Counted from the stretch's first letter, positions 39,602-49,964 are shown. The stretch: 64,000 nt of DNA from Nocardia asteroides (GCA_019930625.1 CP082844.1:2294001-2358000), one strand, 5' to 3'. Translations and numbers: made by a program. Notes: a model not told the origin generated them from the sequence alone.

Positions 39602-40840
39602 TCAGCTGCGTGCGGTCACCACCGCGTAGTCGGGCAGATCGTAGCTCTCGGTCTTGCTCAGCATTCGCATCATGACCGGTCGCATCGCCTTGGACATCAT
39701 CAGCCTGCTGAGGGTGTAGCCCGCGCGAATGCCCAGGCGGGACTTGGGCGTCATCGCCCTCAGGCCGCCGGGCGGCAACTGCTGGGCCGTCGTCACGAAG
39801 GGGCGCAGCACCTCTTCGTAGCGTGCCAGGCCCGCTCCGGGATTGTCGGCGCGCGCGGCGAGTTCACCGGCGAGAACATACGCGCCCACCAGCGCCATCG
39901 CTGTTCCCTGCCCGGTGAGCGGTGAACCGCAGTATCCCGCGTCGCCGAGCAGGACCACCCGGCCACGGGACCAGCTCGGCATGTCGATCCGGGCCAGTTC
40001 GTCGAAGTAGAAGTCGGGCGCCTCGGACATCGCCGCCGCGATGCGAGCGGACTCCCAGCCGCCGCCGGCCAAGCGGTCGCGGATGAACCTCTGCTGGGCT
40101 GCGACGTCTCGGCGCAGCGCCGGGTTCGCCGCGGCGCGGATCACGACGAGAGCTTTGCAAGTGGCCGTGTCGGCGTCAGGGCGCATACCCACGCCGGTGG
40201 CCCCTAGCAGCGAATGCATCGTGAACCAGTGCGGCTCCAAATCCTCCGGCCGCGGCAGCGTGAAGAACGACATGTATCCGCCGAGATACGTCGAGAACTG
40301 CTCCTCGGGCCCGAAAACCATCCGGCGGGTGGCGGAGTGCAGACCGTCCGCGCCGATCACGACGTCGAACCGCTCGACGGCGCCGGAGGCGAATGTCACG
40401 TCGACACCCGCGTCGTCCTGCCGCAGCGCGGTGATCCACTCGCCGTACCGGTAGTCCACCCCGCCCTCGGCGGCGAGCAGGTCGAGCAGCACCTGGCTGA
40501 GATCCCCGCGGGTGATCTCGATTTCGGCGACCCCGCCTTTGCCCTCGAACAACTCGGCGGACATGCGGAGGATCTCGCGGCCCTCGTCGTCGACGTACCT
40601 CATGCCGCGCTCGTCGAGCTGATATCCGCGGATGCCGGGCATCATGCCCATCCGCTCGGCCACCTCCCGGCTCGGCCCGCGCAGGTCGACGGCCTGTCCA
40701 CCGGGCCGCGGCGCAGCGGCCCGCTCCACCACGGTGGCCGTGATACCGGACCGGAGCAGTTGCAGCGCAACGGCATTGCCGCCGATGCCACCGCCTGCGA
40801 CGAGCACGCGGAGCTGGCTGCTTACGGACTTGGGGCTCAT
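39602..40840 (-). CDS. FAD-dependent monooxygenase (PHBH/TetX-like)
   Basis: The 412-aa group A flavoprotein monooxygenase has the GxGxxG loop VLVAGGGIGGNAVALQLLRS, a DG motif in VIGADGLHSATR and the FAD motif VVLLGDAGYCGSPLTGQG. It probably hydroxylates an aromatic compound or antibiotic with NAD(P)H. The ATG at 40840 follows GAGGAA. Upstream lie phased ATGTCTA repeats that look like a regulatory array. Confidence 0.9.
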   Translation of the reverse strand: MSPKSVSSQLRVLVAGGGIGGNAVALQLLRSGITATVVERAAAPRPGGQAVDLRGPSREVAERMGMMPGIRGYQLDERGMRYVDDEGREILRMSAELFEGKGGVAEIEITRGDLSQVLLDLLAAEGGVDYRYGEWITALRQDDAGVDVTFASGAVERFDVVIGADGLHSATRRMVFGPEEQFSTYLGGYMSFFTLPRPEDLEPHWFTMHSLLGATGVGMRPDADTATCKALVVIRAAANPALRRDVAAQQRFIRDRLAGGGWESARIAAAMSEAPDFYFDELARIDMPSWSRGRVVLLGDAGYCGSPLTGQGTAMALVGAYVLAGELAARADNPGAGLARYEEVLRPFVTTAQQLPPGGLRAMTPKSRLGIRAGYTLSRLMMSKAMRPVMMRMLSKTESYDLPDYAVVTARS

Positions 40841-40870
40841 GGCTTCCTCGACTCCCACTGGGTTGACCGA

Positions 40871-40927
40871 ATGTCTCAGACATATGTCTAACATGAAACT
40901 GGCACAAATGTCTAGTACAAATGTCTA
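40871..40927. promoter_or_regulatory. Phased ATGTCTA repeat array with AGACATATGTCT palindrome
   Basis: Heptamers ATGTCT[AC] start at 40871, 40884, 40908 and 40921, with steps of 13, 24 and 13 bases. The first pair forms a perfect 12-bp palindrome, AGACATATGTCT (40878-40889). The second pair repeats ACAAATGTCTA. It is 31-87 bases upstream of the monooxygenase ATG, so it probably binds a dimeric repressor or activator at two sites. No regulator gene adjoins it. Confidence 0.65.
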
Positions 40928-40940
40928 ATCAGGCGGACCG

Positions 40941-40986
40941 AAAAATGGCCCATGGTGGCGAGGAAACTCCTCGCGCCCATGGGCCA
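40941..40986 (-). terminator. Rho-independent terminator of the urea carboxylase operon
   Basis: On the minus strand a roughly 18-bp stem (TGGCCCATGG... with TCCTCG/CGAGGA at the top, loop AAC) ends in TTTTT (complement of 40941-40945). This is a textbook intrinsic terminator, just beyond the atzF stop. It also separates the operon from the monooxygenase promoter. Confidence 0.85.
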
Positions 40987-41002
40987 CGGCGAGGCGCGGA
41001 AA

Positions 41003-42730
41003 CTACGCGCTCTGCCGCAAGTACCTCCGCCAGCTCGCGTAGTGGGTGATGTCGGTGGCGGCGCCGGCGGCATCGTGGGTGCAGGTGAAACCGACCACGT
41101 CGCGGCCGTCGGCGAGCTCGATGCTGGTCAGCGCCATGGGTGCGGGAAGCTCGGCGAGGAAGGCGCCCAATCCGGCGGTGGAGAGGCGGAAGAGTTCGCC
41201 CTCGATCGCAGCGCCCCGGCCCGGCCCGTGCCGCACCAGTCCGGGCTTGGGCGGGCTGGTGTCCAACGCGGTCAGGCGGTAGGCGTCGGTGGTTCGGATG
41301 CCGCCGAGGAAGCGGGCCCCGAGTCGCTCGAGCTGCCAGTGCAGTGGCTGCCCCCTCAAGTGCGCCCCGAAGACGGCCAGGTCGACGCCCCGCTCGACCA
41401 GCAGCGGCGCGCTCTCGAGGCCCACCAGGCGGGCGGCGAGGTCGACGGCGACCTGATCGGCGAAGGCGGGGGTGACCACCATGACTCCGAACGGCGCGGC
41501 GTCGGCGGTCGGTGCGCCGGGCACGGCGACGGCGGCCATGTCCAGCAGATTGCAGAAGTTGGTATAGGTGCCCATCCGGCGGTTGATCCCGATCGGATCG
41601 GCTCGCACCGCGGCGATACTCGGATGCTCGGTGGTCGTCGGCAACAGCAGTGCGTCGAAGCCGTGCAGCAGTTCGGCCGCCGCCGCCTTCGCGCGGGCCA
41701 GCGTATCGAGGTCGGCGGCGAATGACGGGCCGGTCTTGTTCCGCGCCGCGCCGATGATGGCGGCAACCGTGGGATCGGCTTCCGCGGGTCCGGTATCCAG
41801 GAACGCGCCGACCGCGGCGTAGCGTTCGGCGACGATCGCGCCGTCGTAGAGCAGCAGCGCCGCATCGAGCAGGACGGAGATGTCGATTTCCTCGGCTTTC
41901 GCGCCGGTGTCGGCTACCGCGGCGACGGTGCGGGCGAACGCATCCCGATACGGCGCGCTGAGCGTGACCAGATCGTCGGCACGCGGTACGGCGATGCGCG
42001 GCGCGAGCGGGGCGGCCAGCAGGACGTCGGCGGGCCAGGTCCGGCTGCGCGGGTCGCGCGGTTCCGGTCCCACCATCACCGCGGCCGCGGCCACTGCCAG
42101 GTCGAGATCGGCCGCGAAGACTGTCACGGCGTCGAAATCCGCACAGGCGGGCACGGTTCCGTGCGCGGGGATCACCCCCAGCGTGGCCTTGATGCCGACT
42201 ATCCCGTGCAATGCGGCCGGCACGCGGCCGGAACCCGCCGTGTCGGTGCCGATTCCGATGTCGGCGACGCCGAGCGCCACCGCCGCGGCGGAACCGGAAC
42301 TCGACCCGCCCGACACCAGTTCCGGGTCGAGGGCGTTGCGAACCGCGCCGTACGGGCTGCGCGTGCCGACCAGCCCGGTGGCGAACTGGTCCAGGTTCGT
42401 CTTGCCCAGCACCAGAGCGCCCGCCGCGGTCAGCCGTTCGATCGCCGCCGCGGTGACCTCCGGCAGGTAGGCGAACTCCGGGCAGGCCGCGGTGGTGGGC
42501 AGGCCTGCCACATCGATGTTGTCCTTGACCGCCACCAGGAGTCCGGCCAGCGGCAAGGAATCTCCGGCGGCGAGCCGCCGGGCGAGGGCGGCCGCTTCGG
42601 CGGCGACCTCGGCTTGCGGTCGCAGCGTGATCCACACCTCCGGCCGATCGACTTCGGCGATCCGCCGATAGGCGGCCGCGACGCGTGCGACGGGGTCGGT
42701 TGACGTGCTGCCCAGGACGCCTGCGGCCAT
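41003..42730 (-). CDS. atzF: Allophanate hydrolase
   Basis: The 575-aa enzyme hydrolyses allophanate to ammonia and CO2, the second step of urea amidolysis. The N-terminal amidase-signature domain has Lys in LVAVKDNIDV and the Ser-cis-Ser-Lys region in SGGSSSGSAAAVALG. The C-terminal domain (from about residue 450) is the decarboxylation half. It starts directly at the urea carboxylase stop, with no gap, so the two are co-translated. Confidence 0.95.
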   Translation of the reverse strand: MAAGVLGSTSTDPVARVAAAYRRIAEVDRPEVWITLRPQAEVAAEAAALARRLAAGDSLPLAGLLVAVKDNIDVAGLPTTAACPEFAYLPEVTAAAIERLTAAGALVLGKTNLDQFATGLVGTRSPYGAVRNALDPELVSGGSSSGSAAAVALGVADIGIGTDTAGSGRVPAALHGIVGIKATLGVIPAHGTVPACADFDAVTVFAADLDLAVAAAAVMVGPEPRDPRSRTWPADVLLAAPLAPRIAVPRADDLVTLSAPYRDAFARTVAAVADTGAKAEEIDISVLLDAALLLYDGAIVAERYAAVGAFLDTGPAEADPTVAAIIGAARNKTGPSFAADLDTLARAKAAAAELLHGFDALLLPTTTEHPSIAAVRADPIGINRRMGTYTNFCNLLDMAAVAVPGAPTADAAPFGVMVVTPAFADQVAVDLAARLVGLESAPLLVERGVDLAVFGAHLRGQPLHWQLERLGARFLGGIRTTDAYRLTALDTSPPKPGLVRHGPGRGAAIEGELFRLSTAGLGAFLAELPAPMALTSIELADGRDVVGFTCTHDAAGAATDITHYASWRRYLRQSA

Positions 42731-45700
42731 TCAGTCGACTCCGATCACTACTAGTGGCGTCCCCGGCTCCACCTTGGCCCCGGGGGCGGTCAAAACCTTC
42801 AGCACGGTGCCCGCGCGGGGACTGTGCACTGGTAGTTCGAGTTTCATCGCCTCCAGGACCGCGACCGGCGCACCGGCCGTGACCTTTTGCCCCGGCCGCA
42901 CTTCCACCCGCCAGACATTGCCGATCATCGGCGCGGTCACCACGGTCGCGTCGGCGGGCAGGTCGGCCAAAGGCTCATCGATCGGTGCGGCGACGGGTGC
43001 GACGGTGGTGCGTTCGAATTCTCCCGCTGCCCGCCACGCGGCCTTCTCCGCCTCGAACGCGGCGGCCTGCCTGGTCTCGAACTCGGCGATGGAGTCGGCC
43101 TCGTTCCGCAGCAGCCGCATATGGTCGGCGAGCGCGAAATTGCCCTCGCTCACCTCGGCGTCGAACCTGCCCGCCTCGGCCGCCGCGCGATATTCGAGTA
43201 ACTGATCCGCGCCGACCGGCTCCCATACGACGCGATCGAAGAATCGGAACAGCCAGGGCGTGCCCGCTTCGAACGGCGCGGACTGCCGGTAGCTGGACCA
43301 GATCGGCACCGTGCGGCCGATCAGCTGGTAACCGCCCGGGGAGGCCATGCCGTAGACGCACAGGTACTTGCCGCCGATGCCGACGGCGTCGGACGGGGTC
43401 CAGGTGCGCGCCGGGTTGTATTTCGTGGTGACCAGGCGGTGTCGCGGATCGAGTGGAACCGCCAGCGGCGCACCGAGATACACGTCACCCAGTCCCAGCA
43501 CCAGATATTCGGCGTCGAACACGGCGGTACGCACGTCCTCGACGCTGTCGAGCCCGTTGACGCGCCGGATGAATTCGATGTTGGACGGCAGCCAGGGCGC
43601 CGTGTCGCGCACACCGCTGCGGTAGCGGTCGATCGCTTCGGCGATGGACGGGTCGTCGAACGACAGCGGTAGCCGGATGGTGCGGCTCGGCACCACCAGA
43701 TCGGTCGTGGCGGGCAGCGCGAGTTCGAGTTCGGCCAACGCACCGAGCAAGCGATACCGCGGCAGCACCTCGGGGTCGAAGTGGATGTGCAGGGAGCGGA
43801 CGCCGGGGGTCAAGTCGAGTATGCCGGGCAGCCGGGCGCCCGCGAGGGCTTCGGCCAGCGCGTGCACCCGCATGCGCAGCCCGAGATCGAGCACCATCTC
43901 GCCGTATTCGACCAGGATGTTGTCGTCCCCGCCGCGCAGGTACCGCACCTGCGGACGGTCCTGTCGCGCTTCCACGCCGCCGAGAATGCCTCGGTCACGC
44001 AGGGCCGCGCGGGAGTCGGTGACCAGATCCGGCACGCGGCTGCTGCCGGACGCCCGCAACGCCGCCGCCTTCTCGTCGTCGACCGGTACGAAGCGCACCG
44101 AGTCGCCGGGACGCAACTGGCCCATCCGCCAGCGATGCGCGGACACCACGGTCAGCGGGCAGGCGAAGCCACCGAGGCTGGGGCCGTCGGGTCCGAGCAG
44201 GATGGGCGTGTCGCCGGAGACGTTCAGCGCGCCCACGCTGTAGGGGTTGTCGTGCAGATTGGACGGGTGCAGCCCGGCTTCGCCGCCGTCGGTGCGCGAC
44301 CAGGCCGGCTTCGGGCCTTCCAGCCGGATGCCGGTGCGGTTGGCATGGCTGCCGACCCGCCACGGGTGCGTGCAGAACTGAGTCATGTCGGCGTCGGTGA
44401 AGTACGCGGGCGAGGTCTGCGGACCGACACCGACCGCCAGCTGCCAGTCGTGGGTGAATCGCGGCCGGTCACCCGGCGGCACGGCGGCGGGAGTGCCGAG
44501 TGCGTCGGTCGGGGCGATGCCGAGTACGTCGCCGGTGGCCACCGCTTTGCCGGTCACACCGCCGAAGCCGCCGAGGGTGAAGGTGGCCGCACTGCCGTGA
44601 TAGAGCGGCGCATCGATGCCGCCGCGCACCGCCAGATAGGTGCGCAGACCGGTGTCGGTGGGTGCGCCGATATCCAGCACCGCGCCCGCGGCCACGGTGA
44701 CGGGCTCCCACATGGCCACCGGATGGCCGTCCACCGTGACGGGCGTCGGCGCACCGGTGACGCACACGACGGTGGTGTCGGAAAAGTGCAATCGCGGCCC
44801 CTGCAGAGTGCATTCGAGTGCTGGGACACCGATCGGATTGCCGACCGCGCTGTTGGCGAGGGTGAAGGAGAGATCGTCCATCGGACCGGACGGCGGAATG
44901 CCGACCTGCCACAGTCCGATTCGGCCGGGGTAGTCCTGCACCGTGGTCATGGTCCCGCCGCGGAGCACGTCGATGCGGCGGCCGACCGGGCGGATGTCGG
45001 CGAGTGTGGTGGTGGTGTGCTCGATACGCAGCACCCGGCCGTCGCGGGCGGCTCGGCGCAGTTGCGGCAGATTCGTCTGCACGCCGTAGACACGGGTCGC
45101 GGTGAGCGCGGTGCGCAACGCCGCGAAGGCGTCCGCGCGGCTCGCGCCGGAGCTGATCACCTTGGCCAGGAGCGGATCGTAATACGGACCGACATCCGAG
45201 CCGGTGGCGATCCACGTGTCGACCCGGACGTCGTCCGGGAACCGCGCTGCCGTGACCAGACCCGCGCTCGGGCGGTAATCGTGGCCGGGATCTTCCGCGT
45301 AGACGCGCGCCTCCACGGCATGGCCGGTGATCGGCGGCCCGCTGTCGGGCTGTTCGTCCACCATCGAAGTGTCGCCACCGGCCAGGCGCAGCATCCATTC
45401 CACCAGGTCGACGCCGGTGACCGCCTCGGTGACCGGGTGCTCGACCTGAAGGCGGGTGTTCATTTCCAGGAACGACGCGGTGCCGTCGTCGGCGTCGTAG
45501 ACGAACTCCACCGTTCCGGCCGAGCGGTACCCGACCGAACGGGCGAGTTCCCGGGACACGGAGAGCAGGCGCTCGGACAGTTCCGCGGGCAGTCCCGGCG
45601 CGGGCGCCTCCTCGATCACCTTCTGGTTGCGGCGTTGCAGCGAGCAGTCCCGGGTGCCGAGGCTGATGACGCGGCCGTGCCCGTCGCCGAACAGTTGCAC

Positions 45701-46336
45701 CTCGACGTGTCTGGCCCGTGCGACGAAACGTTCCAGGAAGACACCGGTCGAACCGAAGTTGGCCGCCGCGATGCGCCGCACGCGCTCGTAGGCCGCGCGC
45801 ACCTCGTCCGCGCCGAAGCACGCCCGCATACCGATGCCGCCACCGCCGCCGACCGCCTTGAGCATCACCGGGAACCCGATCCGATGCGCCTGCGCCACCG
45901 CGTGATCGGCCGAATCGAGCAGGTCGCTGCCCGGCACCAGCGGCACGCCGACGGCGCGTGCGGCCGCTCGGGCGGTGTGCTTGTCACCGAAAACGCGCAG
46001 TTGCTCGGGCGTCGGTCCGACGAACGCGATTCCCGCGCCGGACACCGCGGTGGCGAAATCCGCGTTCTCCGAGAGGAAACCGTAGCCGGGGTGAATGGCG
46101 CCCGCTCCGGTCGCCAGCGCCGCCTCGACCACCAGGTCGGCCCGCAGATAGGACTCCGCCGCCGGGCCCGGACCCAGATGCACCGCGACGTCGGCCATTT
46201 CGACGTGCGCGCCACCGACGTCGGCATCGGAGTACACGGCGACCGTCTTCAGGCCGAGCGCCTGGGCCGTCCGCATGACGCGGCAGGCGATCTCGCCGCG
46301 GTTGGCGACGAGCACCGTATCGAAGCTGAGCCCCAC
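42731..46336 (-). CDS. uca: Urea carboxylase
   Basis: The 1201-aa multidomain biotin enzyme carries the N-terminal biotin carboxylase (VLVANRGEIACRVMRTAQAL, GGGGGIGM ATP loop). Central carboxyltransferase-related KipI/KipA domains follow (LRGGTMTTVQDYPGRIGLWQ, then HIHFDPEVLPRY). The C-terminal biotin carrier has EAMKLELPVHS, with Lys as the biotin site. It carboxylates urea to allophanate with ATP and bicarbonate. The GTG at 46336 follows AAGGAG. It is transcribed with the GntR gene upstream and atzF downstream. The usual associated permease and DUF1989-type genes are absent. Confidence 0.95.
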   Translation of the reverse strand: MGLSFDTVLVANRGEIACRVMRTAQALGLKTVAVYSDADVGGAHVEMADVAVHLGPGPAAESYLRADLVVEAALATGAGAIHPGYGFLSENADFATAVSGAGIAFVGPTPEQLRVFGDKHTARAAARAVGVPLVPGSDLLDSADHAVAQAHRIGFPVMLKAVGGGGGIGMRACFGADEVRAAYERVRRIAAANFGSTGVFLERFVARARHVEVQLFGDGHGRVISLGTRDCSLQRRNQKVIEEAPAPGLPAELSERLLSVSRELARSVGYRSAGTVEFVYDADDGTASFLEMNTRLQVEHPVTEAVTGVDLVEWMLRLAGGDTSMVDEQPDSGPPITGHAVEARVYAEDPGHDYRPSAGLVTAARFPDDVRVDTWIATGSDVGPYYDPLLAKVISSGASRADAFAALRTALTATRVYGVQTNLPQLRRAARDGRVLRIEHTTTTLADIRPVGRRIDVLRGGTMTTVQDYPGRIGLWQVGIPPSGPMDDLSFTLANSAVGNPIGVPALECTLQGPRLHFSDTTVVCVTGAPTPVTVDGHPVAMWEPVTVAAGAVLDIGAPTDTGLRTYLAVRGGIDAPLYHGSAATFTLGGFGGVTGKAVATGDVLGIAPTDALGTPAAVPPGDRPRFTHDWQLAVGVGPQTSPAYFTDADMTQFCTHPWRVGSHANRTGIRLEGPKPAWSRTDGGEAGLHPSNLHDNPYSVGALNVSGDTPILLGPDGPSLGGFACPLTVVSAHRWRMGQLRPGDSVRFVPVDDEKAAALRASGSSRVPDLVTDSRAALRDRGILGGVEARQDRPQVRYLRGGDDNILVEYGEMVLDLGLRMRVHALAEALAGARLPGILDLTPGVRSLHIHFDPEVLPRYRLLGALAELELALPATTDLVVPSRTIRLPLSFDDPSIAEAIDRYRSGVRDTAPWLPSNIEFIRRVNGLDSVEDVRTAVFDAEYLVLGLGDVYLGAPLAVPLDPRHRLVTTKYNPARTWTPSDAVGIGGKYLCVYGMASPGGYQLIGRTVPIWSSYRQSAPFEAGTPWLFRFFDRVVWEPVGADQLLEYRAAAEAGRFDAEVSEGNFALADHMRLLRNEADSIAEFETRQAAAFEAEKAAWRAAGEFERTTVAPVAAPIDEPLADLPADATVVTAPMIGNVWRVEVRPGQKVTAGAPVAVLEAMKLELPVHSPRAGTVLKVLTAPGAKVEPGTPLVVIGVD

Positions 46337-46348
46337 AACCGCTCCTTG

Positions 46349-47056
46349 CTAGTCCGTGGCCAGCGACATGGCCGCGATCGCGCGGGTGACCCGTTCGAGC
46401 ACCACATCCAGCGATTCACCGATGTGCGTGTGCAGCAGCCGATAGGCGAGCGGGAGGTCGTCGGCCAGAACGGCCTCCAGGATGCCCAGATGCTCGGCGA
46501 TGGTGGTCTCGATCCGGTTGTTGACCATGAAGTCGTACATGCGCACGTGACGAATGCGGGAGTTCACCGCTTTCAGCGCCCGCACCATCTCGGTGTTGCC
46601 CGCCGCGGTGAGCAGCGTGACGTGGAATTCCTCGTCGCGAACCACGAAACCGGGCTCCTGTTCGGGCGGGTCGGCGCGCAGCTCGAGCCACGCGGCGCGC
46701 TCGGACTCCAGCAGCTCCCGATCGTGCGTGACCGCGGGATTGGTCATCACGCGCTGAAGACCGCCCAGCTCCAACGTGATTCGCAGCTCGTACAGGTCGC
46801 GGATCAGTGGAATGCTGGGCCGCACGGGGCTGAAGCCGTATTCTTCTCGCTGTAGTAGTCCATCCGAGCACAGGACGGTCAGCGCTTCGCGGATCGGCGT
46901 GCGCGAGATGCCGAATCTGGCCGAGAGTTTCGGCTCGGTCAGCCGCTCACCGAACTTGATGTCCCCGTTCATGAGCTCGCTGCGCAGGGCCGCGTACACC
47001 ACGTCGCGCAGCGGTCTGCCCGCCGCGTCCGCCAGAGTGGCTATCCGTGTCGACAT
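46349..47056 (-). CDS. GntR-family (FCD) regulator of the urea carboxylase operon
   Basis: The 235-aa protein has a winged helix (VVYAALRSELMNGDIKFGER, then SARFGISRTPIREALTVL) and an all-helical FCD ligand domain with metal-binding residues. It precedes uca by 12 bases on the same strand, so it probably controls the operon and itself. A GTATAC-type site overlaps its promoter. Confidence 0.9.
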   Translation of the reverse strand: MSTRIATLADAAGRPLRDVVYAALRSELMNGDIKFGERLTEPKLSARFGISRTPIREALTVLCSDGLLQREEYGFSPVRPSIPLIRDLYELRITLELGGLQRVMTNPAVTHDRELLESERAAWLELRADPPEQEPGFVVRDEEFHVTLLTAAGNTEMVRALKAVNSRIRHVRMYDFMVNNRIETTIAEHLGILEAVLADDLPLAYRLLHTHIGESLDVVLERVTRAIAAMSLATD

Positions 47057-47057
47057 G

Positions 47058-47069
47058 GCTGTATACGCT
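47058..47069. promoter_or_regulatory. Putative FCD-GntR operator GTATAC
   Basis: The palindrome GTATAC (47061-47066) in GCTGTATACGCT lies a few bases before the GntR start codon. FCD-subfamily GntR proteins commonly recognise TNGTATACNA-like sites. Confidence 0.5.
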
Positions 47070-47243
47070 ATTGACCTCGAATTTCGGTGACGTGTCCGGA
47101 GGTTATCGCCGCGTTAGGGTCTGCTCACCGCGCAGGTCGCAGCGCTGTGCCCGGCGGGGCGGGGCGCCGCGAAACGGAATCCGGTGCCGGACCGACAGAG
47201 TTGTCGAACCGGTCATCGATCAGTGAAGCACCAAGGAGACGGT

Positions 47244-47702
47244 ATGAAGCGCAGCACGAAGTTCGCCGGAGCACTCGCCGCCGTGGCAGTCGCGCCGGTC
47301 ATCGCGGCCGGTAACGCGCAAGCCGACCCCGGCACGGTCTACTTCGCTACGGGCAGCACGAACTGCGCCATTTTCGGGAACGGCTCCGTCGGGTGTGATT
47401 TCGGTTATCCCCTGCACCTGAGCTACTACGTCGGCAACACCTACATTCCGGTGCCGGTGCGCGTCAGCGAGATGGTGATCGACCAGCCCTGGCTGCCCGC
47501 GCATCCCACCTTCGACCCGGGCACGCCCTACACGCTGCCGGGCGGCAATCCCAGCATCCACGACGTGAAGACCGGCTCGGGGCAGTGGGGTCCGATCATC
47601 GAGCACGCGGGAGTGTCCTGCCAGGTCGGCTTCCACGGGAGCTTCGGCTGTACGGCGATGGGCCGCGGGTTCACTTCCTACGGCGGTACGGTCACGGCGT
47701 GA
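47244..47702 (+). CDS. Secreted hypothetical protein (152 aa)
   Basis: A Sec signal (MKRSTKFAGALAAVAVAPVI, cleaved near GNAQA) is followed by a mature domain with four Cys and several Gly/Pro turns, including NCAIFGNGSVGCDFGYPLHL. It has no known catalytic motif. AAGGAG precedes the ATG. A 14-bp hairpin follows. Related small secreted proteins occur in Nocardia and mycobacteria without assigned function. Confidence 0.8.
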   Translation: MKRSTKFAGALAAVAVAPVIAAGNAQADPGTVYFATGSTNCAIFGNGSVGCDFGYPLHLSYYVGNTYIPVPVRVSEMVIDQPWLPAHPTFDPGTPYTLPGGNPSIHDVKTGSGQWGPIIEHAGVSCQVGFHGSFGCTAMGRGFTSYGGTVTA

Positions 47703-47708
47703 TCGTGT

Positions 47709-47744
47709 GCCTACGCGCCCGCTGTCGGCGGCGGGCGCGTAGGC
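47709..47744. terminator. Bidirectional terminator hairpin
   Basis: GCCTACGCGCCCGC (47709-47722) pairs with 47731-47744 over 14 bp around an eight-base loop, between convergent genes. Confidence 0.75.
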
Positions 47745-47750
47745 GGGGGT

Positions 47751-48476
47751 CTATCGCGGCGAGCCGGTCTCGTTGATCCGGATGACTTGCGCGTTCACGG
47801 TGCTCGCCCCGTCTCCGGCCAGGTAGGCGACCACCGCCGCCGGATCGGCCGGGCTCAGCGCGGCGAGTGCGGTCTCGAGTTCCGCGTTGTCGGTCGTGCC
47901 GACGCCGTAGCTGACCGTGTTGACGGTGATCCGCCGCGGCACGAAGTCCGGGGCCACGGCCTGGCCGAGTTGCTCGACCGCGCCGCGCGTCGCGTCGTGC
48001 ACCGCGCCGCCCGGGTCAGCGGGATCACAGACGTTGATGATCCGGCCTTCGTCGGCCAGGTGCTGCGAGGCCAGCTGCAAGCCGTGGAACACGCCCTTCA
48101 CCGTCGCCGCGAAGCCGCTGTCGAATGCTTCCGAGGTGAGCTTCGGGAACGGCTCGGACTCCGGCACCGCCGCGGTGTTGACCAGCACGTGCCAGCCGCC
48201 GCATTCATCGAGCAGCGCCTGCACCAGCTCCTCGTACTCGCCGCGATCGGCGACGTCCGCCGCGAGGGCCAGCGCCTTGCCGCCGGCTTCGGTGATCTCG
48301 CCGACCACCTCCGCGGCAGGCTCCGGGAAGTGTGGATGGTGAATCACTACCACAGCGCCTTGCGCGGCAAGCGTTTTCGCGATCGACCTGCCGATTCCGG
48401 TGTAGGCCGCCGTAACCAGCGCGGTTTTCCCGGACAGCGGTTTGTCCGCGGGCAGGCTATCGACGGGCTTGCTCAT
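47751..48476 (-). CDS. SDR-family protein with a non-canonical active site
   Basis: The 241-aa Rossmann protein has the family start GKTALVTAAYTGIGRSIAKT, and the NNAG position reads NTAA. Where YxxxK is expected the sequence has HDATRGAVEQLG, so both the catalytic Tyr and Lys are missing. It may be inactive, bind cofactor as a regulator, or use different chemistry. It lies 159 bp from another SDR on the same strand. Confidence 0.75.
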   Translation of the reverse strand: MSKPVDSLPADKPLSGKTALVTAAYTGIGRSIAKTLAAQGAVVVIHHPHFPEPAAEVVGEITEAGGKALALAADVADRGEYEELVQALLDECGGWHVLVNTAAVPESEPFPKLTSEAFDSGFAATVKGVFHGLQLASQHLADEGRIINVCDPADPGGAVHDATRGAVEQLGQAVAPDFVPRRITVNTVSYGVGTTDNAELETALAALSPADPAAVVAYLAGDGASTVNAQVIRINETGSPR

Positions 48477-48635
48477 CTGCCGACCTTTCGTCGATTGCGG
48501 GGAATCCTGTTTCAGCGATGGTATTCCCGCTCACGGACCGATGACCCCTCCGGACGACCATTGATCCTCTTCGTGTCGTCGGTACTTTATCGGCTTCGAG
48601 AGCAGAACCGGCGGCCGCGATCGCCGCCGTATTGC

Positions 48636-49511
<876 letters not shown>

Positions 49512-49776
49512 AGCTGTTGCTGCCCTTCGGTTCTGGGTCGATCGTGCTCCGAGGCTAACCGGCGTTCAAGGGAAGCGGGAGCGGTTCGGCGGCCACAGCG
49601 GCGGCCGGTCTGCACCGGTCGATCCACGCCGCGCGGAGTGCCGCGAGTTCGCTGCCTCCGGACCGTCCGTCCACAGAAGGGCTCCGATGGCGTCCTGGTG
49701 AGCTGATTCCGGGCTGATGCTGCCTTTTCGCTCCCTACCGGCATCGGCATCACTCCGGGGGTCCCTGGCAACGGAG
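49512..49776. other. Gene-free region
   Basis: There is no convincing gene in this 265-bp stretch upstream of the SDR gene. It presumably carries the SDR promoter. Frames here look like chance reading frames in GC-rich DNA. Confidence 0.6.
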
Positions 49777-49809
49777 AGGCCCCTGACCATGCGTACTGGT
49801 CAGGGGCCT
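49777..49809 (-). terminator. Hairpin downstream of tRNA-Pro
   Basis: AGGCCCCTGACCA (49777-49789) pairs with 49797-49809 over 13 bp around a seven-base loop. It is 21 bases beyond the tRNA 3' end on the minus strand, as expected for its terminator. Confidence 0.75.
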
Positions 49810-49829
49810 TCCCGTCGTCTCAACCACGA

Positions 49830-49904
<75 letters not shown>

Positions 49905-49964
49905 TGATGCGAACCTGGAGTAGCTTACAACAGGGGGACGCGAGACGTTAAACCGGCAGGTCAG

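Noticed and set aside
43781..46855. Plus-strand frame of about 1024 codons opposite urea carboxylase
   Set aside because: Antisense shadow. The minus strand carries all urea carboxylase motifs, and the codon bias supports that strand.
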